The notes under the pieces were generated by a model, which saw nothing but the letters and a program-made list of their open reading frames with translations, did no database searches and was not told the DNA's origin. Shown piece by piece: positions 35,748 through 45,567 of a stretch of 64,000 nt of DNA. Position 1 is the stretch's first letter. The number at the start of each line of letters is the position of its first letter. Origin of the DNA: DATKIY01 sp963726755. GTDB taxonomy: Bacteria; Actinomycetota; Actinomycetes; JAHEKZ01. Both the position numbers and the translations under genes were made by a program. The stretch covers positions 744,001 through 808,000 of the forward strand of contig CAVSDB010000001.1 in NCBI GenBank assembly GCA_963726755.1, read 5' to 3'.

Positions 35748-36230
35748 GTCCTTGGCTGGAGATCGTCGTCCTGCTCGTGATGCTGGTCGGCGTCGTTGGC
35801 CTGGTGTTACCGGTACTGCCCGGGTTGGCGCTGATGTGGCTGGCCGCGGTGGTCTGGGCGCTGCTGGACGGTGGTGGCTGGGTCCGTTGGGGAGCCGTGC
35901 TGATCATCACGGTGCTGGCCGTGCGTCGGAACGGTGGCGGCCACCTGGATGTCGGGGCGCAAGGCGGGACAGGAGGGGGCGCCCTGGTGGGTGCTGGCAG
36001 TGGCTCTAGTGGGGATGGTCGTCGGATTCTTCACCATCCCGGTGCTGGGCATCGTGATCGGCGGCATCGCCGCGATCTGGCTGGCTGAACTCGTCCGACT
36101 GCGGGACCCACGCCGGGCGTGGGATACGACCTGGGCCGCGATCCAGGGGTACGGGGTGGGGACCGGCATTCAGTTGGCCGCCGGGGTCGCTGTGCTGCTG
36201 GTCTGGCTCGTGGCGGTCTGGGTGAGCTAG
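35744..36230 (+). CDS. DUF456 family membrane protein (frameshifted)
   Basis: About 161 residues; a TTG start overlaps the amidase stop as TTGA. First part LSPWLEIVVLLVMLVGVVGL, then LPVLPGLALMWLAAVVWALL. After a shift near 35920-35930 come VAATWMSGRKAGQEGAPWWV, FTIPVLGIVIGGIAAIWLAE and GTGIQLAAGVAVLLVWLVAV. Glycine-rich membrane helices typical of DUF456. Function unknown. Confidence 0.78.
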
Positions 36231-36373
36231 ACCCGGCGGCGTGTCGCGGCCGAGTCTGGTGGTGCGGCTGAGACTGATGGGGCACAATGGACGAAGTTCC
36301 GGCACGTCCCCGCGAGGACGTCCGCCGCTGCGAGGCCGCTGGGGAAGGCGACCCTCGTGAAGGAGGCCGGAAC

Positions 36374-36880
36374 ATGTCGCAAGGTGCCTTGACGCGCGGA
36401 GTGGTGTTTGTGCACTCCGCGCCTGCTGCGTTGTGCCCACACGTCGAGTGGGCGATCGCCGGCGTCCTCGGTGAGCACGTCAGTCTCGATTGGACGCCCC
36501 AGCCCGCACAGTCGTCCTGCTATCGCTCGGAGTTGTCTTGGCTCGGCGACATCGGGACCGGTGCGCGACTGGCTTCGGCGATGCGAGGCTGGCAGCAACT
36601 GCGCTACGAAATCACCGAGGAAGCCAGCCAGGGAAGTGAAGGCGAGCGCTACTCGTACACCCCGACGCTTGGGATCTTCCATGCAGTGATGGGCATTCAC
36701 GGCGACATCCTCGTCCCTGAGGATCGCCTGCGTTTCGCGATGATCGAGGCCGAGCAGGGTCGGACGCCGTTGGATGAGGCCCTTGACCAGCTGATGGGCA
36801 GAGCCTGGGACGACGAACTTGAAACCTTCCGTCATGCCGGCGATGGTGCGCCGGTTCGTTGGCTGCACCAGGTGATCTAG
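36374..36880 (+). CDS. DUF3145 domain protein
   Basis: 168 residues from MSQGALTRGVVFVHSAPAAL with GAAGGAGG upstream; an in-frame ATG 87 bases before is less likely. The actinobacterial DUF3145 pattern is complete (CPHVEWAIAGVL, LSWLGDIGTGARLASAMRGW, TPTLGIFHAVMGIHGDILVP). In Streptomyces this gene lies next to fabF; here one secreted hydrolase gene separates them. Role unknown. Confidence 0.9.
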   Translation: MSQGALTRGVVFVHSAPAALCPHVEWAIAGVLGEHVSLDWTPQPAQSSCYRSELSWLGDIGTGARLASAMRGWQQLRYEITEEASQGSEGERYSYTPTLGIFHAVMGIHGDILVPEDRLRFAMIEAEQGRTPLDEALDQLMGRAWDDELETFRHAGDGAPVRWLHQVI

Positions 36881-36939
36881 CCGATCGACACCTGGTGTCG
36901 CGACCGGACAGCAACCCCTTCCCCGCCCGGTCGCAACGA

Positions 36940-36970
36940 GGGCCCCTCTCGCGCAAACGGGAGGGGCCTT
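36940..36970. terminator. Hairpin terminator between convergent genes
   Basis: GGCCCCTC (36941-36948) pairs with GAGGGGCC (36961-36968), with a 12-base loop, followed by TTC. It lies between the DUF3145 stop and the end of the secreted hydrolase on the other strand, so it can serve both. Confidence 0.7.
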
Positions 36971-36979
36971 CGGCTAGCG

Positions 36980-38980
36980 TCAGTAGTACGAGGGGGCGGG
37001 GGCGGTTAGTAGGACTTTGCGGCCGCCGATGTGACCCTTGATGGTGACCTCGGCATGTGGCTGACGCGACTGCCACGTCAAATGCAACGTGCCGCGATCG
37101 GTGCCCTTCCCCTTAACGGTCAGATCCATCGACGCGCGGCCATCCGCACGCGGAATCGTGCCCTGCCCGCTCACCTCGACGTCGCGAGTCCACTTGATGC
37201 CGTGCAGTTTGATTGTCCAAACCCGCGACACGAACGGATTGCTGAACGTCGAGTACATCGAGAAGCGTGCCACCGTAGAGCCCGACTCCGGTGTACCCAG
37301 GAATCGCGTACCAACGATCGACGACGTCCGACACCGACTCCACCGCGACGTACGCGGCACGTCGATCGGCGACCTTGGAGTCGTCTGCCTTTCCTGCCAC
37401 CTTCGCCTGCGGAGCCTGCGACGCAGTCTCGGCGAATCGACGGACGACGCGGTGCTCAGAAATGTCGTCGACGCACGAAGTGTCGCCAGCATCGAGGGTT
37501 CGCATGAACCTACGGACGATCACCGACGCGCACTGGTCTGCGTCGTACAGCGCCGTGACGTGACCGTTGTTCGGGACCTCGACGTACGTACTGTTCGGGA
37601 AGTTCGCAGCGACCTGACGTGCTTGGTACACGTCGGTCCGCAGGTCCATGTCACCGTTCAGCACCAGGGTCGGGATGTTGGGATACGCACCACCGGGGAA
37701 GGGCGGTTCGGCGACATGCGGCTTGGGCCAACCGATGCAGTAGTCGTAGGTGAAGAAGTCCGAGCCCGCCCACTCCGGCGCCGTCCAGGGCTGGGTATTG
37801 ACCAGGGGAGTTGCGTCACCGCACGGTTGTACTGCGCACGACGTTTGTCGCGGTTCGCATTGACATTCCACGACCGTTGGGTAGTCGGTGCAGGCGTACG
37901 CGAGATACGCACCCTCGGAGTAGCCGCGAAGCGGACCGTTTGGACGTTGGTCACCGCGGTGCGCGGACGGCAACGTTGCCGCTAGGGCCGTTCACCTCGG
38001 CCACCATGCGCGCCAGTGGACGGACGTTGCCGTCGTTGAACGCCACTAGGGCAGCCGGAGTCTCGCGCACATAGCCAGGAGTGACATCGGTGTAGAGCAA
38101 GGTGTCGAGCACGCGTCGCGGCGTCAACGTGACCTGCACGATCTTTCCGTTGGACGCGGGTGCGTGAGTCGTCACCGACGAGTAGCGCAGCTGATTGAGT
38201 GCTTGCTCCAACTCCACCAGGACGTCTTTGGGCTGCATCGCACACGTCGCGCGGCTGCGGGCGCAGAACAACCGTAGGTTCTGACGCAGCCGGGTTGCCG
38301 TTGTGGCGTACCAAGGGTCGAGCCCCTCGATCGGGTACGTCCCGTCGAGCACCAGTGAGTGGACCCGGTCAGGGAATCGAGTGGCGAAGGTCTGTGAGAA
38401 GAACGAGCCGTAGCTGTCGCCGTACAGGTCGACCTGGTCGATCCCCAGATAGTCGAGGACGTCGGCCATGTCCTCAGCGGCAGCGGCGGTGTTGTAGAGG
38501 TCGCTGCGGTCGCCCAATTCCCTGCCGCATTGAGCGGCGCTCTTTACCCAGTGCCCGTTGTAGCTCTGCGCTTCGGGACAGTTGATCGGGTCGCTCAGGC
38601 CAGTGCCGCGCTCGTCAACCAGCAGCAGCGCGTGGTCCTTCATCATGGGTGCGAACAGGTCGCGGTAGTAGTCGCGACTATCGGTCGTGGAGTACCCCGG
38701 TCCGCCTTCGTGGGCGACGATCGTTCCGGTGGGTGCGCTGGCACCGGTGCTCGGGTAGTACTCGAACCCGATGGTGATCGTCCCCGGCGTGTGGCCGGTG
38801 CGGTCCAGCGGAACCTCGATGCTCCCGCACCAGGCGTGCGGTGGGTAATCGCACTTGGTCAGCCCCGCCGGAACGCCGGGGGAGAGCGGTGGGCTCGGCG
38901 CCAGCCGTGCCGACCGGCAGCAGGGTGATCGTCAGGCCGAGCACTGCGCTCAAGGTCGTGAGGGTAGTTCGCATCCGCAT
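36980..38980 (-). CDS. Secreted alpha/beta hydrolase, tripeptidyl-aminopeptidase-like (multiple frameshifts)
   Basis: About 666 residues. Signal peptide MRMRTTLTTLSAVLGLTITL ending near GTAGAEP. Alpha/beta hydrolase core with LLLVDERGTGLSDPINCP, nucleophile in DLYGDSYGSFFSQTF, Asp in LVLNGDMDLRTDV and His in VPNNGHVTAL; the cap and TAP-like C-terminal region are Cys-containing. A beta-rich extension ends LTWQSRQPHAEVTIKGHIGG. Frames break near 38850, 38660, 37960 and 37270. Probably an exported peptidase or esterase. Confidence 0.83.
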
Positions 38981-39062
38981 GGCCGGATCGTACGCAGTGA
39001 TTCGGGAAACCCGAGCCACCTTGACCCGATTGACGCCGCTTCTTGCGGTGTAGCTGTGCTCG

Positions 39063-40548
39063 CTAGAGCGGAATATTGCCGTGACGACCGCGCAGCGGTG
39101 CTGCGGCGACGATGGCCCTCGCTAGCGCGGTTCGGGTGGCGTTCGGCTCGATGACTTCGTCCACGACCCCGAGCGCCATGGCTTTGTCGAGACCACCGGC
39201 GAGCAACTCGTGCTCGTCGGCGAGTTCCTGCTCGACCTCAGCCCGGCTGTCCTCGGGAAGGTCGGCCAGGCGGCGACGGTGCAGGATGCGAACCGCTGCG
39301 ATCGACCCCATGACGGCCACCGTGGCTCCTGGCCACGCGAAGACTCTGGTCGCCCCGAGGGCGCGTGAGTTCATCGCGATGTACGCACCGCCGTACGCCT
39401 TGCGCGTCACGACAGTGACCCGGGGGACGACGGCCTCGGCGAATGCGTGCAGCAGTTTGGCCCCTCGTCGCACGACGCCGTCCCACTCCTGACCGACACC
39501 TGGCAGGTAGCCGGGGACGTCTACTACGACGATCAGCGGGATGCCGAACGCATCGCACATCCGCACGAACCGCGACGCCTTCTCGGCCGACGGTGAATCC
39601 AGACAACCGCCCAACCGCAGCGGGTTGTTGGCGATGACCCCGACCGTTCGACCACCGAGTCGGCCAAGGGTGGTGACGATGTTCGGTGCCCAACGTTCGT
39701 GAAGTTCAACGCCGCTGCCTGAGTCGATAACTCCTTCGAACCAGGGGGTGGACGTCGTACGCACGCTTGGCAGATTCGGGCAGGAACTCCGAGAGGTCGA
39801 CTTCGTCGATCTCGGTCGACGCCTCGAGCTCGCCCTGCGCTCCGAGCAGCACGGTCAGCGCGCGAGCCTTGGCGAACGCCTCTTCGTCGGAGTCGGTCGT
39901 GATGTGGACGACGCCACTACGTCGACCGTGCGGCTCTGGACCGCCCAGCCGCTCCATGTTGACGTCCTCGCCGGTCACCGATCGCACGACGTCAGGTCCG
40001 GTGACGAACACCCGACCGTTGGGACCGAGGATGACAATGTCGGTCAGCGCGGGACCGTACGCCGCGCCGCCAGCAGCGGCGCCTAGCACGACGGAGATCT
40101 GTGGGATTCGACCCGAAGCGCGCGTCATGATGTTGAAGACTTCGCCGACCGCGTGCAGCGACACCACGCCCTCGGCCAGTCGCGCACCACCGGAATGCCA
40201 CAGTCCGATGACGGGGATCTCGTCGGCCAACGCGCGGGCGTACGCCGCGAGGATCACCTTGCAACCCTCGGCGCCCATCGCGCCGCCCATCACGGTGGCG
40301 TCTGATGCGAAGGCGACGGCGTGGGCACCGGCGACCAGTCCGTGACCGGCGAGCATTCCAGAATCACCGTCGGCGGTGAGTTGGACGAACGTGCCGTCGT
40401 CGAAGAGTGCGGCTAGTCGCTTCTTCGGGTTGCGCGGGTCGTCAGCCCTGGGGATTTTCGGCTTCTTCTCATTCGCCTTCTTCTCGGCGGCCCTAGCGTC
40501 GCCAGCCGAGACGGCCGGGGTGTCTTTGGCCGGCTCAACGACGGTCAC
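39063..40548 (-). CDS. accD: Acyl-CoA carboxylase carboxyltransferase (beta) subunit, AccD6-like
   Basis: About 494 residues; the GTG start overlaps the fabF stop (GTGA). A short basic N-terminal linker (KKANEKKPKIPRADDPRNPK) precedes the carboxyltransferase domain: GHGLVAGAHAVAFASDATVM, IGLWHSGGARLAEGV, RKAYGGAYIAMNSRALGATR. The frame is lost at a G5 run (39744-39748); removing one base restores YDVHPWFEGVIDSGSGVEL. It likely makes malonyl-CoA for the fab operon, as accD6 does behind kasA-kasB in Mycobacterium. Confidence 0.9.
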
Positions 40549-41807
40549 GACGTGCTCCGGAATGCGAGCGCGACGTTGTGCCCACCGAACCCGAACGAGT
40601 TGTTCAGCGCGATGGCCCCGGGGAATCGGTCTGCGTCCAGCTTGCGTGGCTGTCCGGACACGATGTCCAACTTCACCTCGGGATCGAGGTTCTCGAGGTT
40701 GATCGTGGGCGGCACGATGCGCTCGTTGAGCACCAAAACACACGCCACCGACTCGACGGCTCCTGCTGCGCCCAGCAGGTGACCAGTCATCGACTTCGTG
40801 GACGTAACGGCAGCGCCGGCCGCTGCCTCTTCGCCCAGCGCGGTACGTACGGCAAGCGCTTCGGCGACGTCACCCTGCGGGGTACTCGTGCCGTGAGCGT
40901 TGATGTGCACGACGTCGGAAGGTGAGGCGCCAGCGTCCTCGATCGCCATCCGCATGGCGCGAGTGGCACCGCGACCCTCGGGGTCAGGCTGGGCGATGTG
41001 GTGGCCGTCGGCGGTGATTCCCGCCCCTGCGACCTCGGCGTAGATCCGTGCACCACGCGCTTCGGCGTGCGCGGCGGACTCCAGGACGAGGACGCCGGCA
41101 CCCTCGCCGAAGACGAAGCCGTCGCGAGCGGTGTCCCATGGACGAGACGCTGCCGCAGGGTCGTCATTGCGCTTGCTCAGCGCGCGCATCGCAGCGAACG
41201 CCGCCAGCGGCAAGGGGTGGATGCAGGCCTCGGTGCCCCCGACTACGACGACGTCAGCGCGACCGCTTCGGATCATCTGCAGTCCCTGGGCGACGGCCTC
41301 TGCTCCCGACGCACATGCTGACACCGGGGTATGGACGCCAGCGCGCGCCGACAGTTCGAGACCGACGATGGCGGCCGGACCGTTGGGCATCAACATCGGG
41401 ATGGTGTGAGGGCTGACTCGCCTCGGCCCCGACTCACGCAGGATGTCCCACTGCCCGAGCAAGGTGAGCGCGCCACCGATCCCGGTCGCGATGCTGACCG
41501 CGAGTCGTTCGGGGTCGACGTCGGGGGAGCCAGCATCTGCCCACGCTTCGCGGGCGGCGATCAGGGCGAGTTGCTGAGTGCGGTCGAGCTTGCGTGCCTC
41601 GACCCGATCGAGCACGTCCTCAGGATCGACCGCTATCGAGGCAGCGAAGGTCACCGGCAGCCCCGACGCCCACTCCTGTGTAAGCGAGCGCACGCCGGAG
41701 CGGCCGGCCAACAAGGCCTCCCAGGTCGACGCCACATCGCCGCCGACCGGCGTTGTCGCGCCGAGTCCGGTGACGACCACGGCAGCTGGCCTGGTAGTGC
41801 TGGTCAT
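40545..41807 (-). CDS. fabF: 3-Oxoacyl-[ACP] synthase II
   Basis: 420 residues, intact. Catalytic Cys in VSACASGAEAVAQG, His in NAHGTSTPQGDVAEA and His in TKSMTGHLLGAAGAVES; GFGGHNVALAF ends the fold. Elongates acyl-ACP by condensation with malonyl-ACP. It lies 3 bp after acpP and overlaps accD. Confidence 0.95.
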   Translation of the reverse strand: MTSTTRPAAVVVTGLGATTPVGGDVASTWEALLAGRSGVRSLTQEWASGLPVTFAASIAVDPEDVLDRVEARKLDRTQQLALIAAREAWADAGSPDVDPERLAVSIATGIGGALTLLGQWDILRESGPRRVSPHTIPMLMPNGPAAIVGLELSARAGVHTPVSACASGAEAVAQGLQMIRSGRADVVVVGGTEACIHPLPLAAFAAMRALSKRNDDPAAASRPWDTARDGFVFGEGAGVLVLESAAHAEARGARIYAEVAGAGITADGHHIAQPDPEGRGATRAMRMAIEDAGASPSDVVHINAHGTSTPQGDVAEALAVRTALGEEAAAGAAVTSTKSMTGHLLGAAGAVESVACVLVLNERIVPPTINLENLDPEVKLDIVSGQPRKLDADRFPGAIALNNSFGFGGHNVALAFRSTS

Positions 41808-41810
41808 TGG

Positions 41811-42056
41811 TCAGGCACCCGCCTGCGCAATGTACGAAACTGCGTCGCCCACCGTCCGCAGGTCCTTGACGTCGTCGTCGGGGATCTTGACGCCGAACTT
41901 CTCTTCGGCAGCGACGACTACCTCGACCATCGACAGCGAGTCGATGTCGAGATCGTCGGTGAAGGACTTGTCGAGCTGGACGTTGTCTGCCGGCACGCCG
42001 GCAACTTCGTTCACGATCTCGGCAAGGCCGCCGAGGATTTCCTGCTGGTCCGCCAT
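41811..42056 (-). CDS. acpP: Acyl carrier protein
   Basis: 81 residues. The phosphopantetheine Ser lies in DLDIDSLSMVEVVV (DSL). Acidic helices and typical length. Carries growing acyl chains for FabH and FabF. Placed between fabH and fabF in the same operon. Confidence 0.96.
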   Translation of the reverse strand: MADQQEILGGLAEIVNEVAGVPADNVQLDKSFTDDLDIDSLSMVEVVVAAEEKFGVKIPDDDVKDLRTVGDAVSYIAQAGA

Positions 42057-42091
42057 GGGAACTCCTTGCTTGTCGGTGCTGGTTGTTTCGG

Positions 42092-43096
42092 TTAGGGGAC
42101 GATGACTACCTGGGCTGAGTAGACCAGACCGGCGCCGAATCCGATGAGCAGGGCGAGATCTCCGCTCTTTGCCTCGCCAGATTCGAGCATGCGGGCCATC
42201 GCCAATGGGATGGACGCCGCGGAGGTGTTTCCGGTGTCGGCGATGTCTCGGGCCACCTTCACTTTGGCGGGCAGACCAAGCTTCTTGATCATCGCGTCGG
42301 TGATGCGCATGTTTGCCTGGTGGGGGATGAACAGGTCGAGATCGTCTGCGGTGATACCCGCGACCTCAAGGGCTTCGCGGCAAACCTTGGACATCTCGAA
42401 GACGGCCCAGCGGAAGACTTGTTGGCCGCTCATCTTCAGCGAGGGGAACGAGTGACCGGGCTCGTCGCGCAGCGTCGTCCAGAACACGTCCTGCATGATT
42501 GCGTCGGCTTGAGCGCCGTCCGAACCCCAGACAACTGGGCTGATCGCGGGGGTGTCTGACGGTCCGACTACAACTGCACCAGCGCCGTCGCCAAAGATGA
42601 AGGCGATGCTGCGATCGGTGGGGTCGACCATGTCGGAGAGTTTTTCGACACCGACGACAAGCACGTGGGTCGCGCTGCCACCGCGAATCATGTCTTGCGC
42701 AAGGCTCAGCCCGTAACTAAAACCCGCACATGCGGCACTGATGTCGAACGCCGCTGGCGAATTGATGCCGAGGCGAAAGCCGAGTTCGGCAGCGGCCGAG
42801 GGGGTTTGCGTCAGGTGAGTCACGGTGCCGACGATGACGGCGTCGATGCGATCAGCGCCGACACCCGAAGCCGCGATCGCCTTCTCCGATGCCGCAAGCG
42901 ACATCTCGACTACACCTTCGTCCGCTGCGGCGAAGTGGCGAGTGATGATCCCCGACCGCTCGCGGATCCATTCGTCAGACGAGTCGATCTGCTCGCAGAT
43001 CTCGGCGTTAGTGACAACGCGCGACGGACGGTAGGCGCCGACGCCCAGGATTCGAGCGTACGGAGCACCAGCCCGGGGTTGGAGCGCTGCTGTCAC
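42092..43096 (-). CDS. fabH: 3-Oxoacyl-[ACP] synthase III
   Basis: 334 residues, intact. Catalytic Cys in ISAACAGFSYGLSL, His in LFIPHQANMRI and Asn in TGNTSAASIPLAM. Starts fatty-acid chains from acyl-CoA and malonyl-ACP. The start overlaps the fabD stop (ATGA), and acpP follows after 35 bp. Confidence 0.95.
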   Translation of the reverse strand: MTAALQPRAGAPYARILGVGAYRPSRVVTNAEICEQIDSSDEWIRERSGIITRHFAAADEGVVEMSLAASEKAIAASGVGADRIDAVIVGTVTHLTQTPSAAAELGFRLGINSPAAFDISAACAGFSYGLSLAQDMIRGGSATHVLVVGVEKLSDMVDPTDRSIAFIFGDGAGAVVVGPSDTPAISPVVWGSDGAQADAIMQDVFWTTLRDEPGHSFPSLKMSGQQVFRWAVFEMSKVCREALEVAGITADDLDLFIPHQANMRITDAMIKKLGLPAKVKVARDIADTGNTSAASIPLAMARMLESGEAKSGDLALLIGFGAGLVYSAQVVIVP

Positions 43097-44277
43097 GAGG
43101 TCACCTCATGGGGGTGGAGTCGAACCACTGGTTGACCCGGCGACACGGGGTCGCCATCTTCAGCCAACCACTCCACGACCGTACCCCCGTGAGGAGCGAT
43201 GATGACCTGCTCGTCTCGGTTGGTGACCACTCGACCGACGACCGTCTCGGGCTCGAGTTCGTCGCCCACCTGGATCGATGCGTGATGGAACATGCCCTTG
43301 GCTGGGGCCACCAGCATGCGCCACGTCGGAGTGTTCGACATCGGGCTAGGCGCACCGTGTCGATCGATCAGGTCGCGTGCGGCGTCTAGGTCGTCGGGGG
43401 TCTTCATCGCGACGATCTCGATCCCCGGCAACGAGCGCTTGGCCAACCCGGCGAGAGTTCCCGCCGGCGGAATCTCGATGAGTGCGGTGACGCCGAGTTC
43501 GCGCATGGTGTCCATGCACAAGTCCCACCGCACGGGACGGCTCACCTGCACGACGAGACGTTTGAGGTAGTCACGTCCACCTTGAATCACTGCGCCGTCG
43601 GCGTTGGAGAGCAGTCGCGTGCGAGCGTCGTGGGTGTAGACCGAGCGCGCGTACTGCCCAAGGACTTCGACGGCGGGCGCCATGTAGCGGGTGTGGAAGG
43701 CACCGGCAACCGACAGCGGACGCAACCGCGCACCTTCTGGGGGATCCTCCTGGAAGGCTGCGAGGTCTTTCATCGAACCGGCCGCGACGATCTGTCCGCC
43801 ACCGTTGTTGTTCGCCGCCGTGAGCCCATGCTTCTCGATCGAGGCGTTGACGACATCTGGGTCCCCGCCAAGGACAGCGGTCATACCCGTCGGTTCGGCA
43901 GCGGAGGCGGCCGCCATGGCGTTCCCGCGTTCGCGAACCAGGACCATCGCTTGCTCGGCAGTGATCACGCCGGCCGCGGCGGCCGCAGTGATCTCACCTA
44001 CGGAGTGACCAGCGCCGACACCGACCAGACCGTAGGCATCAGACGGGTGGGGGAACAGGCTCAGTAGCGACACCAGACCGGACGCAACGAGCAATGGTTG
44101 GGCGATCGCGGTATCGCGAATGGTCTCAGCGTCTGCCTCGGTGCCGTAGTGCAACAGATCGAGGTTGGCGCAGGCTGAGAGCCATCGGAGTCGGTCCTCG
44201 AAGCCGGGCTGTTCGAGCCAAGGGGTCAAGAAGCCGGGGGTCTGGGCGCCTTGGCCGGGCGCAACGATGACAAGCAC
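43093..44277 (-). CDS. fabD: Malonyl-CoA:ACP transacylase fused to a biotinyl/lipoyl-like domain
   Basis: 394 residues; a typical FabD has about 310. GTG start at VLVIVAPGQGAQTPG with AAGGTGG upstream. Residues 1-310 are the transacylase: GQGAQ, nucleophile in GAGHSVGEITAA, His in VAGAFHTRYMAP. The last 75 residues form a BCCP/lipoyl-type hammerhead: LVAPAKGMFHHASIQVGDEL, then VIIAPHGGTVVEWLAEDGDP, then VSPGQPVVRLHP. The position of the modified Lys reads NRD (Arg), so it should not be biotinylated. The fusion may serve in complex assembly with AccD or ACP. Confidence 0.92.
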   Translation of the reverse strand: MLVIVAPGQGAQTPGFLTPWLEQPGFEDRLRWLSACANLDLLHYGTEADAETIRDTAIAQPLLVASGLVSLLSLFPHPSDAYGLVGVGAGHSVGEITAAAAAGVITAEQAMVLVRERGNAMAAASAAEPTGMTAVLGGDPDVVNASIEKHGLTAANNNGGGQIVAAGSMKDLAAFQEDPPEGARLRPLSVAGAFHTRYMAPAVEVLGQYARSVYTHDARTRLLSNADGAVIQGGRDYLKRLVVQVSRPVRWDLCMDTMRELGVTALIEIPPAGTLAGLAKRSLPGIEIVAMKTPDDLDAARDLIDRHGAPSPMSNTPTWRMLVAPAKGMFHHASIQVGDELEPETVVGRVVTNRDEQVIIAPHGGTVVEWLAEDGDPVSPGQPVVRLHPHEVTS

Positions 44278-44343
44278 GTGCCCACCTTGGTCGATGTCGG
44301 GCTGGAATCCGGTACCGGCCGCGACGATCTTCGGCGCTGCCGT

Positions 44344-44360
44344 TTGTAGGAATCCTACAA
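44344..44360. promoter_or_regulatory. 17-bp palindrome at the fasR-fabD junction (candidate FasR operator)
   Basis: TTGTAGGAATCCTACAA has perfect 8-base arms around one central base. It covers the fasR stop codon and lies 67 bp upstream of the fabD GTG. The adjacent PucR-type regulator is known in Streptomyces to control the fabDHPF operon, so this is its most likely binding site. Not proven. Confidence 0.65.
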
Positions 44361-45539
44361 CGAAGCGGTCTCGCGTTCTGTCAATCGCCCGAGCGTCAAG
44401 GCGATCCGGAGCGTATAGGCGTCCCTGGGTTGTGTGGGAGCCAGACCACAAACGTCGGCGATCCGTCGCAATCGGTACCGCACGGTGTTGGTGTGTACGA
44501 AGAGGTGACGGGCCGCCCCTTCAAGCGAGGCGGTGTGCTCGAGGACGGCTGCTGCGGTCTCGAGCAGACCGCCCCCGGCTTCCGCCAGCGGTCGGTACAC
44601 CTGATCGACCAGGCTGCTGCGGGCATCGTCGTCGCCGTCGAGCGCCCGCTCCGCCAGGAGTTGATCGGCCAACACCGGGCGTGGGGCGTCCGGCCACGCC
44701 CGGGCCGCCCGAAATCCCGACAAGGCGGCCGCCGCAGACCTCGTCGCCTCAGACAGGTCATGGACGACCGGACCGACAACGACCGGGCCTGGCCCGAACT
44801 GCTCCGCCAACTGCTCGGCGACGCCTAAGGCGTTTGATCTGGTGGACAACTGTGCGCCGAGCAGGCAGACAAGTTTGTGCCCGTGAACTCCGGTGATGAC
44901 GTCGAGGCCGGCATGACGAGCAGCCCGACGGAGTGCGTCGACGACGGTCGCCTCCGTCGCGTCAGGGGTTGGGCCGACAACCGCGAATACGTCGGATGCT
45001 CCGCGCCATCCCAATGCCGCAGCACGTGATCGGACGTCGTCGTCGAACTCACCGCGCAACAGTGCGTCTGCTAACAACGCTTCGAGCCTGGCGTCCCACG
45101 CACCTCTCGCCTCGGCTGCCTGCGCGTAGACCTCGGCGGCCGCGAACGCGACTTCGCGGGCGTACACCAACACCGACTCGCGAAGTTTGACTTCGTCGCC
45201 GGGCGCTGCCAGTTCTGCCGTCTTCTCCTCGACGACTTCGATCGTCATCCGGACGAGTTCGACGGTCTGCTGCAGCGAAACTGCTCTGGTCAATTCACGC
45301 GGAGCTGAACCGAACACTCCAGCGGTGATCATGCGCGCCGCGTCCGGTCGTCGGTACCACTCGACGAACGCGCCGATGCCGGCCTGAGCAACCAAGGTGA
45401 TCCACGAACGGTCTTCTGCCCCGAGATCACGGAACCAAGGAAGCCGGGTTTCCATCCGGGCCATGGCCTCGCTGGCGAGGTCGCCGGAGGCACGCTCAAG
45501 GCGGTGAATCGTTGATTCACTCGCCCGAGAGGTGGCCAC
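44355..45539 (-). CDS. fasR: PucR-family regulator of fatty-acid synthesis (FasR)
   Basis: 394 residues. The C-terminal PucR HTH is seen in LEHTASLEGAARHLFVHTNT followed by VRYRLRRIADVCGL and RIALTLGRL. The N-terminal and GGDEF-like middle domains match the regulator encoded just upstream of fabD in Streptomyces and Mycobacterium (Rv2242 type). It probably activates the fabD-fabH-acpP-fabF-accD operon that begins 77 bp downstream. Confidence 0.9.
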   Translation of the reverse strand: MATSRASESTIHRLERASGDLASEAMARMETRLPWFRDLGAEDRSWITLVAQAGIGAFVEWYRRPDAARMITAGVFGSAPRELTRAVSLQQTVELVRMTIEVVEEKTAELAAPGDEVKLRESVLVYAREVAFAAAEVYAQAAEARGAWDARLEALLADALLRGEFDDDVRSRAAALGWRGASDVFAVVGPTPDATEATVVDALRRAARHAGLDVITGVHGHKLVCLLGAQLSTRSNALGVAEQLAEQFGPGPVVVGPVVHDLSEATRSAAAALSGFRAARAWPDAPRPVLADQLLAERALDGDDDARSSLVDQVYRPLAEAGGGLLETAAAVLEHTASLEGAARHLFVHTNTVRYRLRRIADVCGLAPTQPRDAYTLRIALTLGRLTERETASL

Positions 45540-45567
45540 GGGTGAACTTTATGTCCACGGGGGTGGG

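Noticed and set aside
44165..44896. Plus-strand frame across fabD and fasR
   Set aside because: Arg/Pro-rich translation without motifs; both genes below it are strongly conserved.
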